A stretch of DNA of 64,000 bases from WLMZ01 sp963732585 (lineage in GTDB: Bacteria; Actinomycetota; Acidimicrobiia; Acidimicrobiales; Ilumatobacteraceae): assembly GCA_963732585.1 (NCBI GenBank), contig CAVSZY010000003.1, positions 434,001 through 498,000 on the forward strand. The letters run 5' to 3'. Under the pieces are notes generated by a model. It ran no database searches, had not been told where the DNA came from, and saw nothing but the letters and a program-made list of their open reading frames with translations. Position numbers and translations under genes: made by a program. Positions 50,859-59,968 of the stretch are shown here, one piece after another; position 1 is the stretch's first letter; each line of letters begins with the position of its first letter.

Positions 50859-51981
50859 TCAGCCGGGCCAGATTACCGTGGCGTCTTCGTCGTAAATCGT
50901 GGCCAGCACGCTGGCGTCGACAAGCGAGCTCGACATCGGGGGCTTTGCCGCCGAACAGGCCGATTTTGGCATAGGCGTCGACTTCGGCCTGTGCCAACCT
51001 GGCGTCGGGCAGGGCCAGCGGACTGTCGGTTGGCGTCAGCGAAGCGATCAGCTGCGACTCGGTCGCCCAGCGGAAGGTCTCGCCTTCCGGCGATAAGAAG
51101 TTCGGGTTGCCACCGTTGTCGATGAAATCGACCGAGATCTGCGAGGCCGCAGCCGGATCGTTGATCGCATCGGCCAAGCCGCGCATAGCGGCGCGCATGA
51201 AATCCTCTGCCGCGCTCGGGTGAGCGGCCATAAACGCCCGGTTGCTATACAACACGCCAAAGCTGCCAGGCACCCCGAACTCCGTCGGGTCGAACAAGGT
51301 GAACTCGACCCCGGCGCGCTCCAGGGCGCCCGGCTCGTTGCTCTTCCAGCCCGGCACGCCAACGATCTCTTCGATCGCCATGTGCGCCAATGGATCAAAC
51401 CCCGACACCGGCACCACCGTGAAATCCCTGTCGATGATCAAGTCGGCTTGGGCAAGCATGGCCTGCACGCTCGGTGGCATCGCAAACTTGACCCCGATCG
51501 TCGCGCCCTTCAGATCGGCAAGGGTGGTCGCCTCGCCCTTCTTGATGATCAAACTGTCGATCGCCGTGCGCCCATCGACGGAGAGCACCGCCAGCTTGGC
51601 GTCGCTGTTGTCCTGGGCGAATCGGGCGACCTCGCTCACCGAGCCGCTGCTGGAAAACTGGGCTTTGTTGCCGGCAATCAGTGGAAGGTTGGAGGTCGAG
51701 AAGCCGGACTGCACCTGCACGTCGAGACAGAGCTCATCGAAGTAGCCCTTCTGCTTGGCGACCAGCACCTCGACGATGCTCGCCGCTGCCGCATAGTCGA
51801 AACTGGAGAGGAACGTAATCGGCCCTGCCGCCTTGTTCGCCTCGCAACGATCGGCCGGGATCGCCTTGCCTGCTTCTATCGCAGTGGTCGCATTTGCGGG
51901 GGCGTCGGTGTCGTCACCGCACGCCGCCGCCGTCAGAAGCAAAATGGCAGCAAGAATGACAGAAGTGCGGCGGGCGGACAT
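50859..51981 (-). CDS. NMT1/THI5-like ABC substrate-binding lipoprotein, frameshifted near the 3' end
   Basis: The ATG at 51981 opens MSARRTSVILAAILLLTAAA-type signal peptide with a lipobox Cys (AAACGDD). The body (FLSSFDYAAAASIVEVLVAK, QKGYFDELCLDVQVQSGFST, LKGATIGVKFAMPPSVQAML) is an NMT1/SsuA-like binding protein. Near 50938 a run of five Gs (five Cs on the coding strand) shifts the frame; with four, the protein would end KAPMSSSLVDASVLATIYDE and DATVIWPG at 50859. As given, the frame runs on into cysM antisense. It ends the ABC operon starting at 54345. Confidence 0.82.
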
Positions 51982-51992
51982 GGGTCCCAACG

Positions 51993-52811
51993 CTAGCTTG
52001 GGCGACCGCCCTCAGCGCCAAGATTGACAGTGCTTTGAGACAAAATGTCAAACATTGTCAACACATTTGCTGCCCCGACGCCCACCCGGTGACCGGTGCG
52101 AGAAATGAACCCGAGCTGAATCCCGATCGTCGGATCGTGGATCGTGAAGAACTGTTCGTGTCCGTCGACATCGACAAATACCTCGGTCAACAGGGGAGCG
52201 TCGACGGCGGTCAATGCGCTGCGCGCGTATCCGGCATTGAGCACATCGATCGCCAAGTGTTGGATGCCGCTGCCATTCGCCGCCAAGTAGCTGGCAACCG
52301 CCGGGCTGGCCTGCGGTCCGACGAGCACCATGGTCACGCCACCCGCGGCCACCGCTTGCATTCCCGTGGCGGCCCCACCGGCCATCTCCACCTTGTGAAA
52401 CCCAAGGTGGTCAACAAACGTGGTGACTGCCGCATCGAGGTCGGCGACGGCGATGACGATGTGGTCGATGCGTGTGGCGATGGTGTCGATCGCCGACCGC
52501 GTCAGCTCCGATGCCGCAGCCTTGTCGGGGGCCGCGTCGGCGCGGGTGCCGGCAACCTCGATGCGGTGCGTCTCGGCGAGCAACACCCGAAACACCTGCT
52601 CAGCGAAGTCGGGGTCGACGTTCGAATCGATAGCCCATTGGCGCCGACTGGTGATCACCTGGCGTACCCGTGCCGGTTGGATGATCGGCGTATCGCTGCC
52701 TTCTTTGACCTTGGCGACCTCTTCGCAGACGGCCAAGCGCTGCGCCAAAACCTCGACCAGTTGGCGATCGAGTTCATCGATTCGGGCACGCAGCTCTTGC
52801 AATCCGGTCAC
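51993..52811 (-). CDS. Chorismate mutase (AroQ) fused to a VOC/HPPD-like domain
   Basis: Residues about 1-85 form an AroQ-type chorismate mutase (GLQELRARIDELDRQLVEVL, AQRLAVCEEVAKVKEGSDTP, IIQPARVRQVITSRR). Residues about 115-270 form a vicinal-oxygen-chelate domain (IDHIVIAVADLDAAVTTFVD, SGIQHLAIDVLNAG, HDPTIGIQLGFISRTGHRVG), reminiscent of 4-hydroxyphenylpyruvate dioxygenase/hydroxymandelate synthase. Chorismate mutase makes prephenate; the VOC half would act on an aromatic keto acid. The gene sits inside an ABC importer operon, 11 bases before the binding-protein gene. GTG 52811 is the likely start. The combined function is not known to me. Confidence 0.8.
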   Translation of the reverse strand: MTGLQELRARIDELDRQLVEVLAQRLAVCEEVAKVKEGSDTPIIQPARVRQVITSRRQWAIDSNVDPDFAEQVFRVLLAETHRIEVAGTRADAAPDKAAASELTRSAIDTIATRIDHIVIAVADLDAAVTTFVDHLGFHKVEMAGGAATGMQAVAAGGVTMVLVGPQASPAVASYLAANGSGIQHLAIDVLNAGYARSALTAVDAPLLTEVFVDVDGHEQFFTIHDPTIGIQLGFISRTGHRVGVGAANVLTMFDILSQSTVNLGAEGGRPS

Positions 52812-52830
52812 CCGCTCACCGTAGCAATCC

Positions 52831-53605
52831 TCAGTTGGGACGGACACGTTGCGATACGTGCCAGCGCAGCAAAACCCGTTCCAACAGTCCGAGCGCCAGC
52901 AAGGCGACAACTCCGATTGCCGCAGCGCACATCACCGTGGCCCACAGGGCGTTGGCGTTCGGGGCGCCGATCGCGCTGTTGCCGATGCGGCCCAACCCGC
53001 TCTTGGTCGAGCGCGCCGCCCTCGGTGAAATAGACCGCAGCGATACTCAGCCCGGTGGCCAGTCGCGCCGCAGTGAACAGCGCTGGCAGCGCATTGGGTA
53101 GTCGCAGATGGCGGATGATCTGCCACCTCGTGGCCTCGACGCTGTGCATCACCTCGACCGTCGCTGGGTCGGCCGCCGACAGGCCCTGTGCCGAAGCGAA
53201 CGCAAAGACGGGCAGGCAGACCAATGTGGACATGAACAGCGCGGGCGGATAGCCGCCGCCGAGCCAGCCGACGACAGCGGAGATGTAAGCGATCCACGGC
53301 GTGATCTGCAGGAACACCAGCACCGGTTGCGCCGCCTCATCGAACCATCGCGATGCCGACATCATCGCCCCGAAGGTGAACCCGATGACTAGTGCCACCA
53401 GCAGCCCGGCCAGCGCCTTGGTCGCGGTTTGCAGTGTTGCCGAGAAGAAGTCGACCTCGCTGGTGAACAGAAAGCGGAAGAATTCAGTCGGCGGACGCAG
53501 GTAGAAGCTCGGTACGTCGCCGACCCGCACGAGCAGTTCCCACAGCCCGAAGAAGGTCGCCAGTCCGATCGTCGCGGCGACAACGCGTCGCAGGGATCGG
53601 CTCAT
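52831..53605 (-). CDS. NitT/TauT-type ABC transporter permease, frameshifted near the 3' end
   Basis: The ATG at 53605 starts MSRSLRRVVAATIGLATFFG, followed by LWELLVRVGDVPSFYLRPPT, several membrane segments (LVALVIGFTFGAMMSA, AAVVGWLGG-like) and the EAA loop (HSVEATRWQIIRHLRLPNAL). After AAVYFTEGG at about 53018 the frame is lost; another frame continues ARSTKSGLGRIGNSAIGAPN, then a final hydrophobic helix and RWHVSQRVRPN with a stop at 52831. One base appears missing. It overlaps the ATPase stop by 4 bases. Confidence 0.8.
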
Positions 53606-54345
53606 GCCATCCCTCGATGCAACGATTCGCGCAGAGCGGTGATGTTGGTGAAAAACGCCGGATCGTCCTCGAGGGCTGGCGTTCGCGGTCGTGTGGCGTC
53701 GATGGTGTGCGTGGCGACGATGCGCCCGGGGCGCTGCGACAAGACCACGACTCGATCGGAGAGGTAGGCGGCCTCGGCCAGCGAGTGGGTAACGAAGACC
53801 ACGGCCGCACCGGTTTCCTGCCACAGATCGAGCAGCAGGTGGCGCATGTCGGTGCGGGTGATCTCGTCGAGTGCGGCGAAGGGTTCGTCCATCAGCAGCA
53901 CGGTCGGTTGCAGAATGAGGGCGCGGGCCAGGCCGACCCGCTGTTGCATGCCGCCGGAGAGTTGGTGGGGGAGCGCCTCGGCGAACCCGTCGAGCCCAAC
54001 TTGCTCGATCAGCGCGTGGACTCGGTTGCTGTCGCTGCGCGATCGACCTACTTCGGTGAGCAGCGAGATGTTGTCGCGCACCGTTCGCCAGGGCAACAGC
54101 GCCGGTGTCTGTGGCACCCACCCAATTCGTTTGGCCCTTCGCGCAATGCCGGGATCGGCACCAGCGATCGTCGTTGCGCCGACGCTGGGTTGCTGCAACC
54201 CGGCGATGATCCGCAACAGCGTGGTCTTGCCGCTGCCGGAGGGCCCGAGCAGGGTGACGAACTCGCCCTCGGCGACCTCGACGTTGATATCTGCCAGGGC
54301 CTGCAGCCCGCCGAAGGCCATCGAGACGTCGCGTACGCTGATCAC
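53602..54345 (-). CDS. NitT/TauT-type ABC transporter ATP-binding protein
   Basis: The 247-residue protein has Walker A GPSGSGKTT (residues 34-42), WVPQTPALLPWRTVRDNISL (Q-loop), LSGGMQQRVGLARAL signature, Walker B VLLMDEPFAALDEITR and the switch His in VFVTHSLAEAAYLSDR. It energises uptake through the adjacent permease and is the first gene of the operon ATPase-permease-chorismate mutase/VOC-binding protein. Substrate unknown; an aromatic acid is suggested by the third gene. Confidence 0.92.
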   Translation of the reverse strand: MISVRDVSMAFGGLQALADINVEVAEGEFVTLLGPSGSGKTTLLRIIAGLQQPSVGATTIAGADPGIARRAKRIGWVPQTPALLPWRTVRDNISLLTEVGRSRSDSNRVHALIEQVGLDGFAEALPHQLSGGMQQRVGLARALILQPTVLLMDEPFAALDEITRTDMRHLLLDLWQETGAAVVFVTHSLAEAAYLSDRVVVLSQRPGRIVATHTIDATRPRTPALEDDPAFFTNITALRESLHRGMA

Positions 54346-54512
54346 TGTGCGTCGTCGTCTCTCGCCGGTTTCACCGGTCAGACGGTAGCGGTGACCAGGT
54401 TGTCTGCCACGGTCCGTGCCCCTAACCTGCTGGGGTCCGTTTGAGCACTGTGCTCGAACGTGATGCTGCCGAGTGGATTCGCTCGGGGCGACCTCCCCTT
54501 GGAAGGCATGAT

Positions 54513-54767
54513 ATGGAAAAGCAACCGGTTATCACCGAGCACAAGCTGCACGACACCGACACTGGCTCACCTGAAGTTCAGATCGCGCTGTTGACGGCGC
54601 GCATCAACCAGCTCACCGATCACCTGAAGATGCACAAGAAGGACCACCACAGCCGTCGTGGCCTGCTGATGCTCGTCGGTCGTCGCCGCCGCATGCTCGA
54701 CTATGTCAAGACCCGCGACGTCGAGCGTTATCGCACGATCATCGCCCGCCTCGGCCTTCGCCGCTAG
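54513..54767 (+). CDS. rpsO: Ribosomal protein S15
   Basis: The 84-residue protein contains HDTDTGSPEVQIALLTARIN, QLTDHLKMHKKDHHSRRGLL and MLVGRRRRMLDYVKTRDVER, the S15 signature; it binds 16S rRNA in the 30S platform. It is about 5 residues shorter at the N-terminus than the usual 89. The ATG at 54513 follows GGAAGG. The usual downstream partner pnp is present but separated by a large oppositely oriented gene. Confidence 0.96.
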   Translation: MEKQPVITEHKLHDTDTGSPEVQIALLTARINQLTDHLKMHKKDHHSRRGLLMLVGRRRRMLDYVKTRDVERYRTIIARLGLRR

Positions 54768-54779
54768 ATCGAACGCACA

Positions 54780-54814
54780 GGCCGGTGTCGCATTCACTGC
54801 GGCACCGGCCTTTT
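54780..54814 (+). terminator. Rho-independent terminator after rpsO
   Basis: GGCCGGTG (54780) pairs perfectly with CACCGGCC (54803) across a 15-base interval that can itself extend the stem (GTGTCGC/GCGGCAC-like), followed by TTTT. It ends the rpsO transcript and may also work bidirectionally for the convergent secreted-protein gene. Confidence 0.85.
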
Positions 54815-54815
54815 G

Positions 54816-56762
54816 CTATTTCAGGAACACCGCCTGCACATCGAGGATGACGTCGATCGTTCCTTTGCTGCCGTTGTAGACGCCAACGTAGTTATTGGGC
54901 TCCGTTCCGAGCCGGACCCAGGCGTGGTTGGCGACCGTTTGGGCCCTCACATAGTTAGAGGTTGACACATAGGGGATTTGATCGACATCCCACGGAAACA
55001 TCGTCATGTAGCCGGGTTGCGTTGGATTCGTGACTGTGGCGTTAAAGATGATGCCTCCCACCTCGGTGACGCCGTCGTCGAGCGTCGGCGGGAACTCGTA
55101 TCCGCCGTAGTCGAGCGCTGCGAACGCGTCCTTGGTGTTGCGGGTGTCGCTCCATCGGAACGGTGAAAGCACGAGAATGCGGCCGCTGCTAACCCAACTG
55201 TTGGTCAGGAAGTAGCCGAGAACATCGATGATGACATTCGTTCTTCCACCGCTGTTCGATACGCGAATGTCCTCCTGGTCACCAAGCTCGACCACGGCCA
55301 GGTTCGCTCGGGTCTCTGCCCGAGCCACGTTCAACGTGGATGCATTTGGTGCTGACTTGTTAGGCGCGTGAGCGCTCAAATATGTTGCCGCCGTTGGCGC
55401 GACTGCGGTGATGTTGACGAGCACTGCGCTGCGGCTACCGGGCACGCTGTCATTACTGTGCACTCGGAAGTCGCGGCTCTCGCCGGGCAGTAAGGGAATG
55501 TTGCTGAAGCGAGTGTCGACGACCCGAACCGGTGTTACCGGATGGTAGGTTGTGCCTGGTTCGAGACCGCCTTTGCGCAGCCAGCCGACAACATCGATGA
55601 TGACGTGCGTTTCGCCGTTGTCGTTAAGAAGGTTCAACGCCCCGTCCACACCCAGGGCGAGGGTCTGCAGGTTGGCAATGGTGTTCCCCGCCAAGAAGTT
55701 GATGTTCGAGACCACCGGCATTGGTGCTCCGGAAGGCCAGACGGTGACGTAGCTCGGCGCAGTGGGCCCGGTCACGGTGAGGTTGAGGATCACTCCTGTC
55801 GCGTCCGCAGGAATTGAGCCGCGGCCGGCGATCTGCACCCGTATCAGCGTCTTCGCCCCAAGCTTGGCGGTGCTCGGTACCCCGTTGGCCGTGCGTGTGT
55901 CGAGCAGGCGTTCGGGGTTGATCGTGTGCATCGAGCTGCCGGTGATCGGGGTGTAGCTCGGTATGACTCCACCGACATCGAAGATCAGCGACTCGGGATA
56001 TGGATGAATCTGCGTCGCGGTCATCGACACGTTCCGGGCAACGTCGTTGCTGAGCGTGCCGGTCAATCGCAATCGGACGGCGCAGGTCTGTCCGGGAATG
56101 ACGGCAACGTTGAGACAGCCGTTGTGAACCACGGTGAACATGTGCGCGTCAGGGCCGGTCAGGTTGACAGCGCCAAAGGTCACCGGACGATTGCCGGCCA
56201 CGAAAAGCTTGTAGACCTTGTCGTCCGGGTAGAGATAGTGATCGTCGCCGTCGTTCACCCAAGCCGGACCAAACCAGCTCACCGGCGTGGTCGCTTTTTC
56301 GGCGTATTGGTAGTTCGTCCGAATTAGGCCGTTGCAATAGCGGCGCAGGTGAAAGGAAAACGTCGCCATGGCCCCGTCCGTAGCGTAGGTTGCTTCGAAG
56401 ATCTCAAGTTCGTCGCGCGATGCCTCGCCTGCGGGACACGGATTGAAGCGCGCGGTGTGGCCGAACGGTTGCGCAGTCGGAACCCCGTCGACTGCGAGTT
56501 GATATTTACCCACTGTCGGAAGGCTCGCTTGATTGCCGGACAGGGTGAGATGCCCAGAATTGAAGTCGTGAATTCCATCGTGGTAGCTGTAGAACACAAT
56601 GCCGAGGCCCGGGGAATTGGAAACCGCGCCGTTGTTAAAGAACATGAAGTTCACAGGGTCACCAGCGCTGACGTTCGCCGGGACCCCAAATTGAAGCAAG
56701 CTGAGGCTGAACCCCGCCGCCGCCACGAACCACACCACAACCCGCCGAATTGTTAATCGCAT
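54816..56762 (-). CDS. Secreted protein with three RLLDTR-type repeat domains
   Basis: The 648-residue protein begins with a signal peptide (MRLTIRRVVVWFVAAAGFSL ... VSA/GDP). A first region (about 35-265) is unassigned beta-rich sequence with an abnormal-spindle-like PVTFGAVNLTG...QTCAVRLRL segment. Three related domains follow (about 280-395, 405-520, 530-647), each with a P-R-LDTR-type start, A-G-ILN-TVT-PT--SYVTVWP-G core, N-L--G and HVIIDVVGW-type end. The same domain occurs in the protein at 62058. Likely surface-exposed or extracellular adhesion/structural role. It lies antisense between rpsO and pnp. Confidence 0.75.
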   Translation of the reverse strand: MRLTIRRVVVWFVAAAGFSLSLLQFGVPANVSAGDPVNFMFFNNGAVSNSPGLGIVFYSYHDGIHDFNSGHLTLSGNQASLPTVGKYQLAVDGVPTAQPFGHTARFNPCPAGEASRDELEIFEATYATDGAMATFSFHLRRYCNGLIRTNYQYAEKATTPVSWFGPAWVNDGDDHYLYPDDKVYKLFVAGNRPVTFGAVNLTGPDAHMFTVVHNGCLNVAVIPGQTCAVRLRLTGTLSNDVARNVSMTATQIHPYPESLIFDVGGVIPSYTPITGSSMHTINPERLLDTRTANGVPSTAKLGAKTLIRVQIAGRGSIPADATGVILNLTVTGPTAPSYVTVWPSGAPMPVVSNINFLAGNTIANLQTLALGVDGALNLLNDNGETHVIIDVVGWLRKGGLEPGTTYHPVTPVRVVDTRFSNIPLLPGESRDFRVHSNDSVPGSRSAVLVNITAVAPTAATYLSAHAPNKSAPNASTLNVARAETRANLAVVELGDQEDIRVSNSGGRTNVIIDVLGYFLTNSWVSSGRILVLSPFRWSDTRNTKDAFAALDYGGYEFPPTLDDGVTEVGGIIFNATVTNPTQPGYMTMFPWDVDQIPYVSTSNYVRAQTVANHAWVRLGTEPNNYVGVYNGSKGTIDVILDVQAVFLK

Positions 56763-57059
56763 AAACTGATTCTAGGAAGTGAACAGCCTCTGGGAGGAGG
56801 TAGGCAACCAAGTTCTCCGTGGCGTCAACGCAGTGATGCCGTCGCTTTGTGCACCTGAACTGGTATCCTGCGCTCGGCACGCTTTCTGCGAGCCCAATTA
56901 ACCATCCGAGCGGAATATCTGGATCGGTTGTCAGTCGCCCATGCCGGTGCCCTGTGACGTTGAAGTTACCTGAGCTACCGACACCGCCGACTGGGAACCG
57001 GCCTCCGCTCCAACTGCCGAGATGCGAGAAACAACGCGTCCGGCTCGAAAGGAGCACTC
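56763..57059. promoter_or_regulatory. Leader/promoter region of pnp
   Basis: No gene is seen. An extended -10-like TGGTATCCT lies at about 56869-56877, and GAAAGGAG immediately precedes the pnp ATG. The approximately 180-base leader could fold for PNPase autoregulation, but I cannot define a specific structure. Confidence 0.4.
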
Positions 57060-59552
57060 ATGGCTGACGCCATTCGAGTGTCAGGTGCCGTCTCCGGTAC
57101 CGACAAAGTCCTGTCGTTCGAAACGGGCAAACTTGCCCAGCAATCGCAGGGCGCTGTTGTCGCCTCTGTCGGGCGCACCACCGTGCTGGCCACGGCGAAC
57201 GCCGCCAAAGATGTCCGTCCGGGCATCGACTTCTTCCCATTAACCGTCGACGTCGAAGAGCGTGCGTACGCTGCCGGTAAGATCCCCGGTTCGTTCTTCC
57301 GTCGTGAAGGCCGCCCAACCGAGGCTGCGATCCTTACCTGTCGTCTCACCGACCGCCCACTGCGGCCGTGTTTCCCCGACGGGTTCCGCAACGAGACCCA
57401 GGTCGTGTTGACCATCCTCGGCGCCGACCAGGAAAACCCGCACGACGTGCTGGCGATCAACGCGGCCTCCGCCTCGTTGATGATCAGCGGCATCCCCTTC
57501 GACGGCCCGATCGGCGCTGTGCGCATCGCCTTCAGCCAAGACGGTGAATGGATCCCTCACCCCACCTATACCGAGGGTCAGAACGCCACGTTCGAGCTCG
57601 TCGTCGCCGGTCGTCAGCTCGACAGCGGCGATGTGGCCATCATGATGGTCGAAGCCGGCGGCACGGCCAAGAGCTTCGCCTACTACGCCGATGGCGCCCC
57701 GAAGGTCGACGAGGCCGTTCTGGCCGGTGGCCTGGAAGCCTGCAAGGTGTGGATCAAGGAATCGATCTCGCTGCAACGTCAACTCGTCGCCAGCGTGATC
57801 GCCACCCGTGGCCCGATCACCCAGCTCTCGTTCTCGACCACCGTCGACTACGCACCAGAAGTTGGCGCAGCCGTCGAGGCAGCGATCAACTCCTCGCTGG
57901 CCAAGGCAGTGACGATCAGCATCAAAGCTGAGCGCAACGCCGCCACCGACGCCGCCTCCGCCGAGGCGATCGCCGCCCTGTGCGGCGAAGGCAGCGAATT
58001 CGCTGGTCGCGAGAAGGAAGTCAAGGAAGCCGTTCGCAGCCTGACCAAGAAGCTCGTGCGCAAGCGCATCGTCGACGAAGGTCTGCGCATCGACGGTCGC
58101 GGCCCGCGCGACCTGCGTCCGCTGTCATCGGAAGTCGGCGTCTTGCCGACCGCCCATGGCACCGGCCTGTTCCAGCGTGGCGAAACCCAGGTGATGAACG
58201 TCGCCACCTTGGCCATGCCGCGCATGAACCAGCTGCTCGACACGCTCGATCCTGAGACCAACAAGTACTTCTTGTTCCACTACAACATGGCTCCGTGGGC
58301 CAACGGTGAAACCGGCCGTGTCGGTTCGCCCAAGCGCCGCGAAATCGGCCACGGTGCCCTCGCCGCCCGCGCCCTGTTGCCCGTGTTGCCGGCGATGGAA
58401 GAGTTCAACTACACGCTGCGCCTCGTCGCCGAAGTGTTGGCCTCCAACGGCTCGACGTCGATGGCCTCGGTCTGCTCGGGCAGCTTGGCGCTGATGGACG
58501 CCGGTGTGCCGATCAAGGCGCCCGTCGCCGGTATCGCCATGGGCCTCGTCTATGCCGAGGGCAAGTACACCACGTTGACCGACATCCTCGGTGCCGAAGA
58601 TGCCTTCGGTGACATGGACTTCAAGGTCGCCGGCACCGCCGACGCGATCACCGCCTTGCAGCTCGACACCAAGATTGACGGCATCCCCGCCGACGTCTTG
58701 ACCGCCGCACTCGGCCAGGCCAAAGAAGCGCGTGACCAGATCCTGGCCAACATGAACGCCTGCCTGCCAGCGGCCCGCACGGAAGTGTCCGAGACGGCAC
58801 CGAAGATCATTTCGGTCACCGTTCCGCTCGACAAGGTCGGCGAGATCATCGGGCCAAAGGGCAAGGTCATCAACACCATCCAGCAGGAAACCGGCGCCGA
58901 CATCAACGTCGACGACGATGGTGTCGTTGGCATCGTGACCATCGGTTCGGTCGACGGATTCCGTGTCGAGGAGGCCAAGGCTCGCATCCTCAGCATCATC
59001 GATCCGCCAAAGGCCGACATCGGTGGCGTGTACATGGGCAAGGTTGTCAACATCACCAAGTTCGGTGCATTCGTCAACATCCTCCCGGGCCGTGACGGCC
59101 TCGTGCACATCTCCAAGCTCGGTCGTGGCAAGCGGATCAACGCCGTCGAAGACGTGCTCAGCCTCGGCGACGAGATTGAAGTGCGCGTCGACGAAATCGA
59201 CGACAAGGGCAAGGTCAGCTTGTCGCCCGTCGGTGGCGAAGCCCCCGAAGGTGGCGACGATGCGTCCGACGCTCCTCGTGAGCGCAGCGAGCGCCGTGAC
59301 CGTGGCGAGCGCAGTGAGCGCTCCGATCGCGGTGAGCGCTCCGATCGCGGTGACCGTGGCGATCGCGGTGACCGTGGTACCTCGACAACCGCAGTCGTCG
59401 TCAGCTTCGAAGATGCTTTCGATGCCGAACTGCGTGGCGAACTGGGCGATCTCGGCCCGGCCTCCGAGCCGGTCGCTGCCGACCGTCCGCCGCGCCGTGA
59501 CCGTGACAGTGGCGGCGATAGCCGTCGCAACGGTGGTCGTCGCCACCGCTGA
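57060..59552 (+). CDS. pnp: Polyribonucleotide nucleotidyltransferase (PNPase)
   Basis: The 830-residue protein has two RNase PH-like domains (GKLAQQSQGAVVASVGRTTV; RRREIGHGALAARALLPVLP-type second core with ASNGSTSMASVCSGSLALMD), a KH domain (VPLDKVGEIIGPKGKVINTI) and an S1 domain (GKVVNITKFGAFVNILPGRD, GLVHISKLG). It degrades RNA 3' to 5' by phosphorolysis in the degradosome. After the S1 domain comes a highly charged tail rich in ERSDRGDRG repeats, then an acidic segment and an Arg-rich end, unlike the short tails of many PNPases. Confidence 0.96.
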   Translation: MADAIRVSGAVSGTDKVLSFETGKLAQQSQGAVVASVGRTTVLATANAAKDVRPGIDFFPLTVDVEERAYAAGKIPGSFFRREGRPTEAAILTCRLTDRPLRPCFPDGFRNETQVVLTILGADQENPHDVLAINAASASLMISGIPFDGPIGAVRIAFSQDGEWIPHPTYTEGQNATFELVVAGRQLDSGDVAIMMVEAGGTAKSFAYYADGAPKVDEAVLAGGLEACKVWIKESISLQRQLVASVIATRGPITQLSFSTTVDYAPEVGAAVEAAINSSLAKAVTISIKAERNAATDAASAEAIAALCGEGSEFAGREKEVKEAVRSLTKKLVRKRIVDEGLRIDGRGPRDLRPLSSEVGVLPTAHGTGLFQRGETQVMNVATLAMPRMNQLLDTLDPETNKYFLFHYNMAPWANGETGRVGSPKRREIGHGALAARALLPVLPAMEEFNYTLRLVAEVLASNGSTSMASVCSGSLALMDAGVPIKAPVAGIAMGLVYAEGKYTTLTDILGAEDAFGDMDFKVAGTADAITALQLDTKIDGIPADVLTAALGQAKEARDQILANMNACLPAARTEVSETAPKIISVTVPLDKVGEIIGPKGKVINTIQQETGADINVDDDGVVGIVTIGSVDGFRVEEAKARILSIIDPPKADIGGVYMGKVVNITKFGAFVNILPGRDGLVHISKLGRGKRINAVEDVLSLGDEIEVRVDEIDDKGKVSLSPVGGEAPEGGDDASDAPRERSERRDRGERSERSDRGERSDRGDRGDRGDRGTSTTAVVVSFEDAFDAELRGELGDLGPASEPVAADRPPRRDRDSGGDSRRNGGRRHR

Positions 59553-59576
59553 GCACCCGCTCACGAAGTACATCTG

Positions 59577-59615
59577 AGATGACGGCCTGGCTCGCGCTGG
59601 GCCGTCATCTCTCGT
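59577..59615 (+). terminator. Rho-independent terminator after pnp
   Basis: AGATGACGGCC pairs with GGCCGTCATCT across a 12-base loop, followed by CTCGTTTTC. It lies 25 bases after the pnp stop. Confidence 0.8.
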
Positions 59616-59968
59616 TTTCGACACCGTCGAACCCGACGACGGAAAAAGGTCGCGAAATCGCTCAAGTCGCCGGGCGCCCGCGCCGATAGAGACACCATGA
59701 GTGCAATTTTCGGCGGCGGAGTGTTGAGCGTGATGTGGGCCCTCGGGGTCGCTCTCGTTGTCCTCGGATCGATCGATCTTCTCGTGCGTAGCGCGAGCGA
59801 GCCTGGCGTCAGCCCGAGTCGACGGCCACATCATCACCGCGCCAGGACCAGACCCGGAAATCCGGTGCGGCGGTCGGCCAGCTTGCCTTGCGGCCGTAGC
59901 ATTGGTCCATCGTCGACTTCACTCAATCATCAGACCTTCGGATTACGCAGCTCACGAATGGTCTCACG
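59616..59968. other. Gap between pnp terminator and M16 peptidase
   Basis: No gene is firmly supported. A short frame from ATG 59697 (MSAIFGGGVLSVMWALGVAL then VVLGSIDLLV) encodes one hydrophobic segment and could be a small membrane protein, but its remaining codons look random. In the frame of the downstream peptidase, sequence resembling its true N-terminus (DLRITQLTNGLTVATERVPG) extends upstream to a TAG near 59897. Confidence 0.4.

Noticed and set aside
52022..52065. TTGACA/TGTCAA-rich stretch thought to match the operators at 8280-8327
   Set aside because: It lies within the 3' coding end of the chorismate mutase-VOC gene (FDILSQSTV); the motif is explained by codons.
58125..59837. Minus-strand frame of about 570 codons opposite pnp
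   Set aside because: It is the antisense of pnp with Asp/Val/Gly-rich random composition and no family motif.
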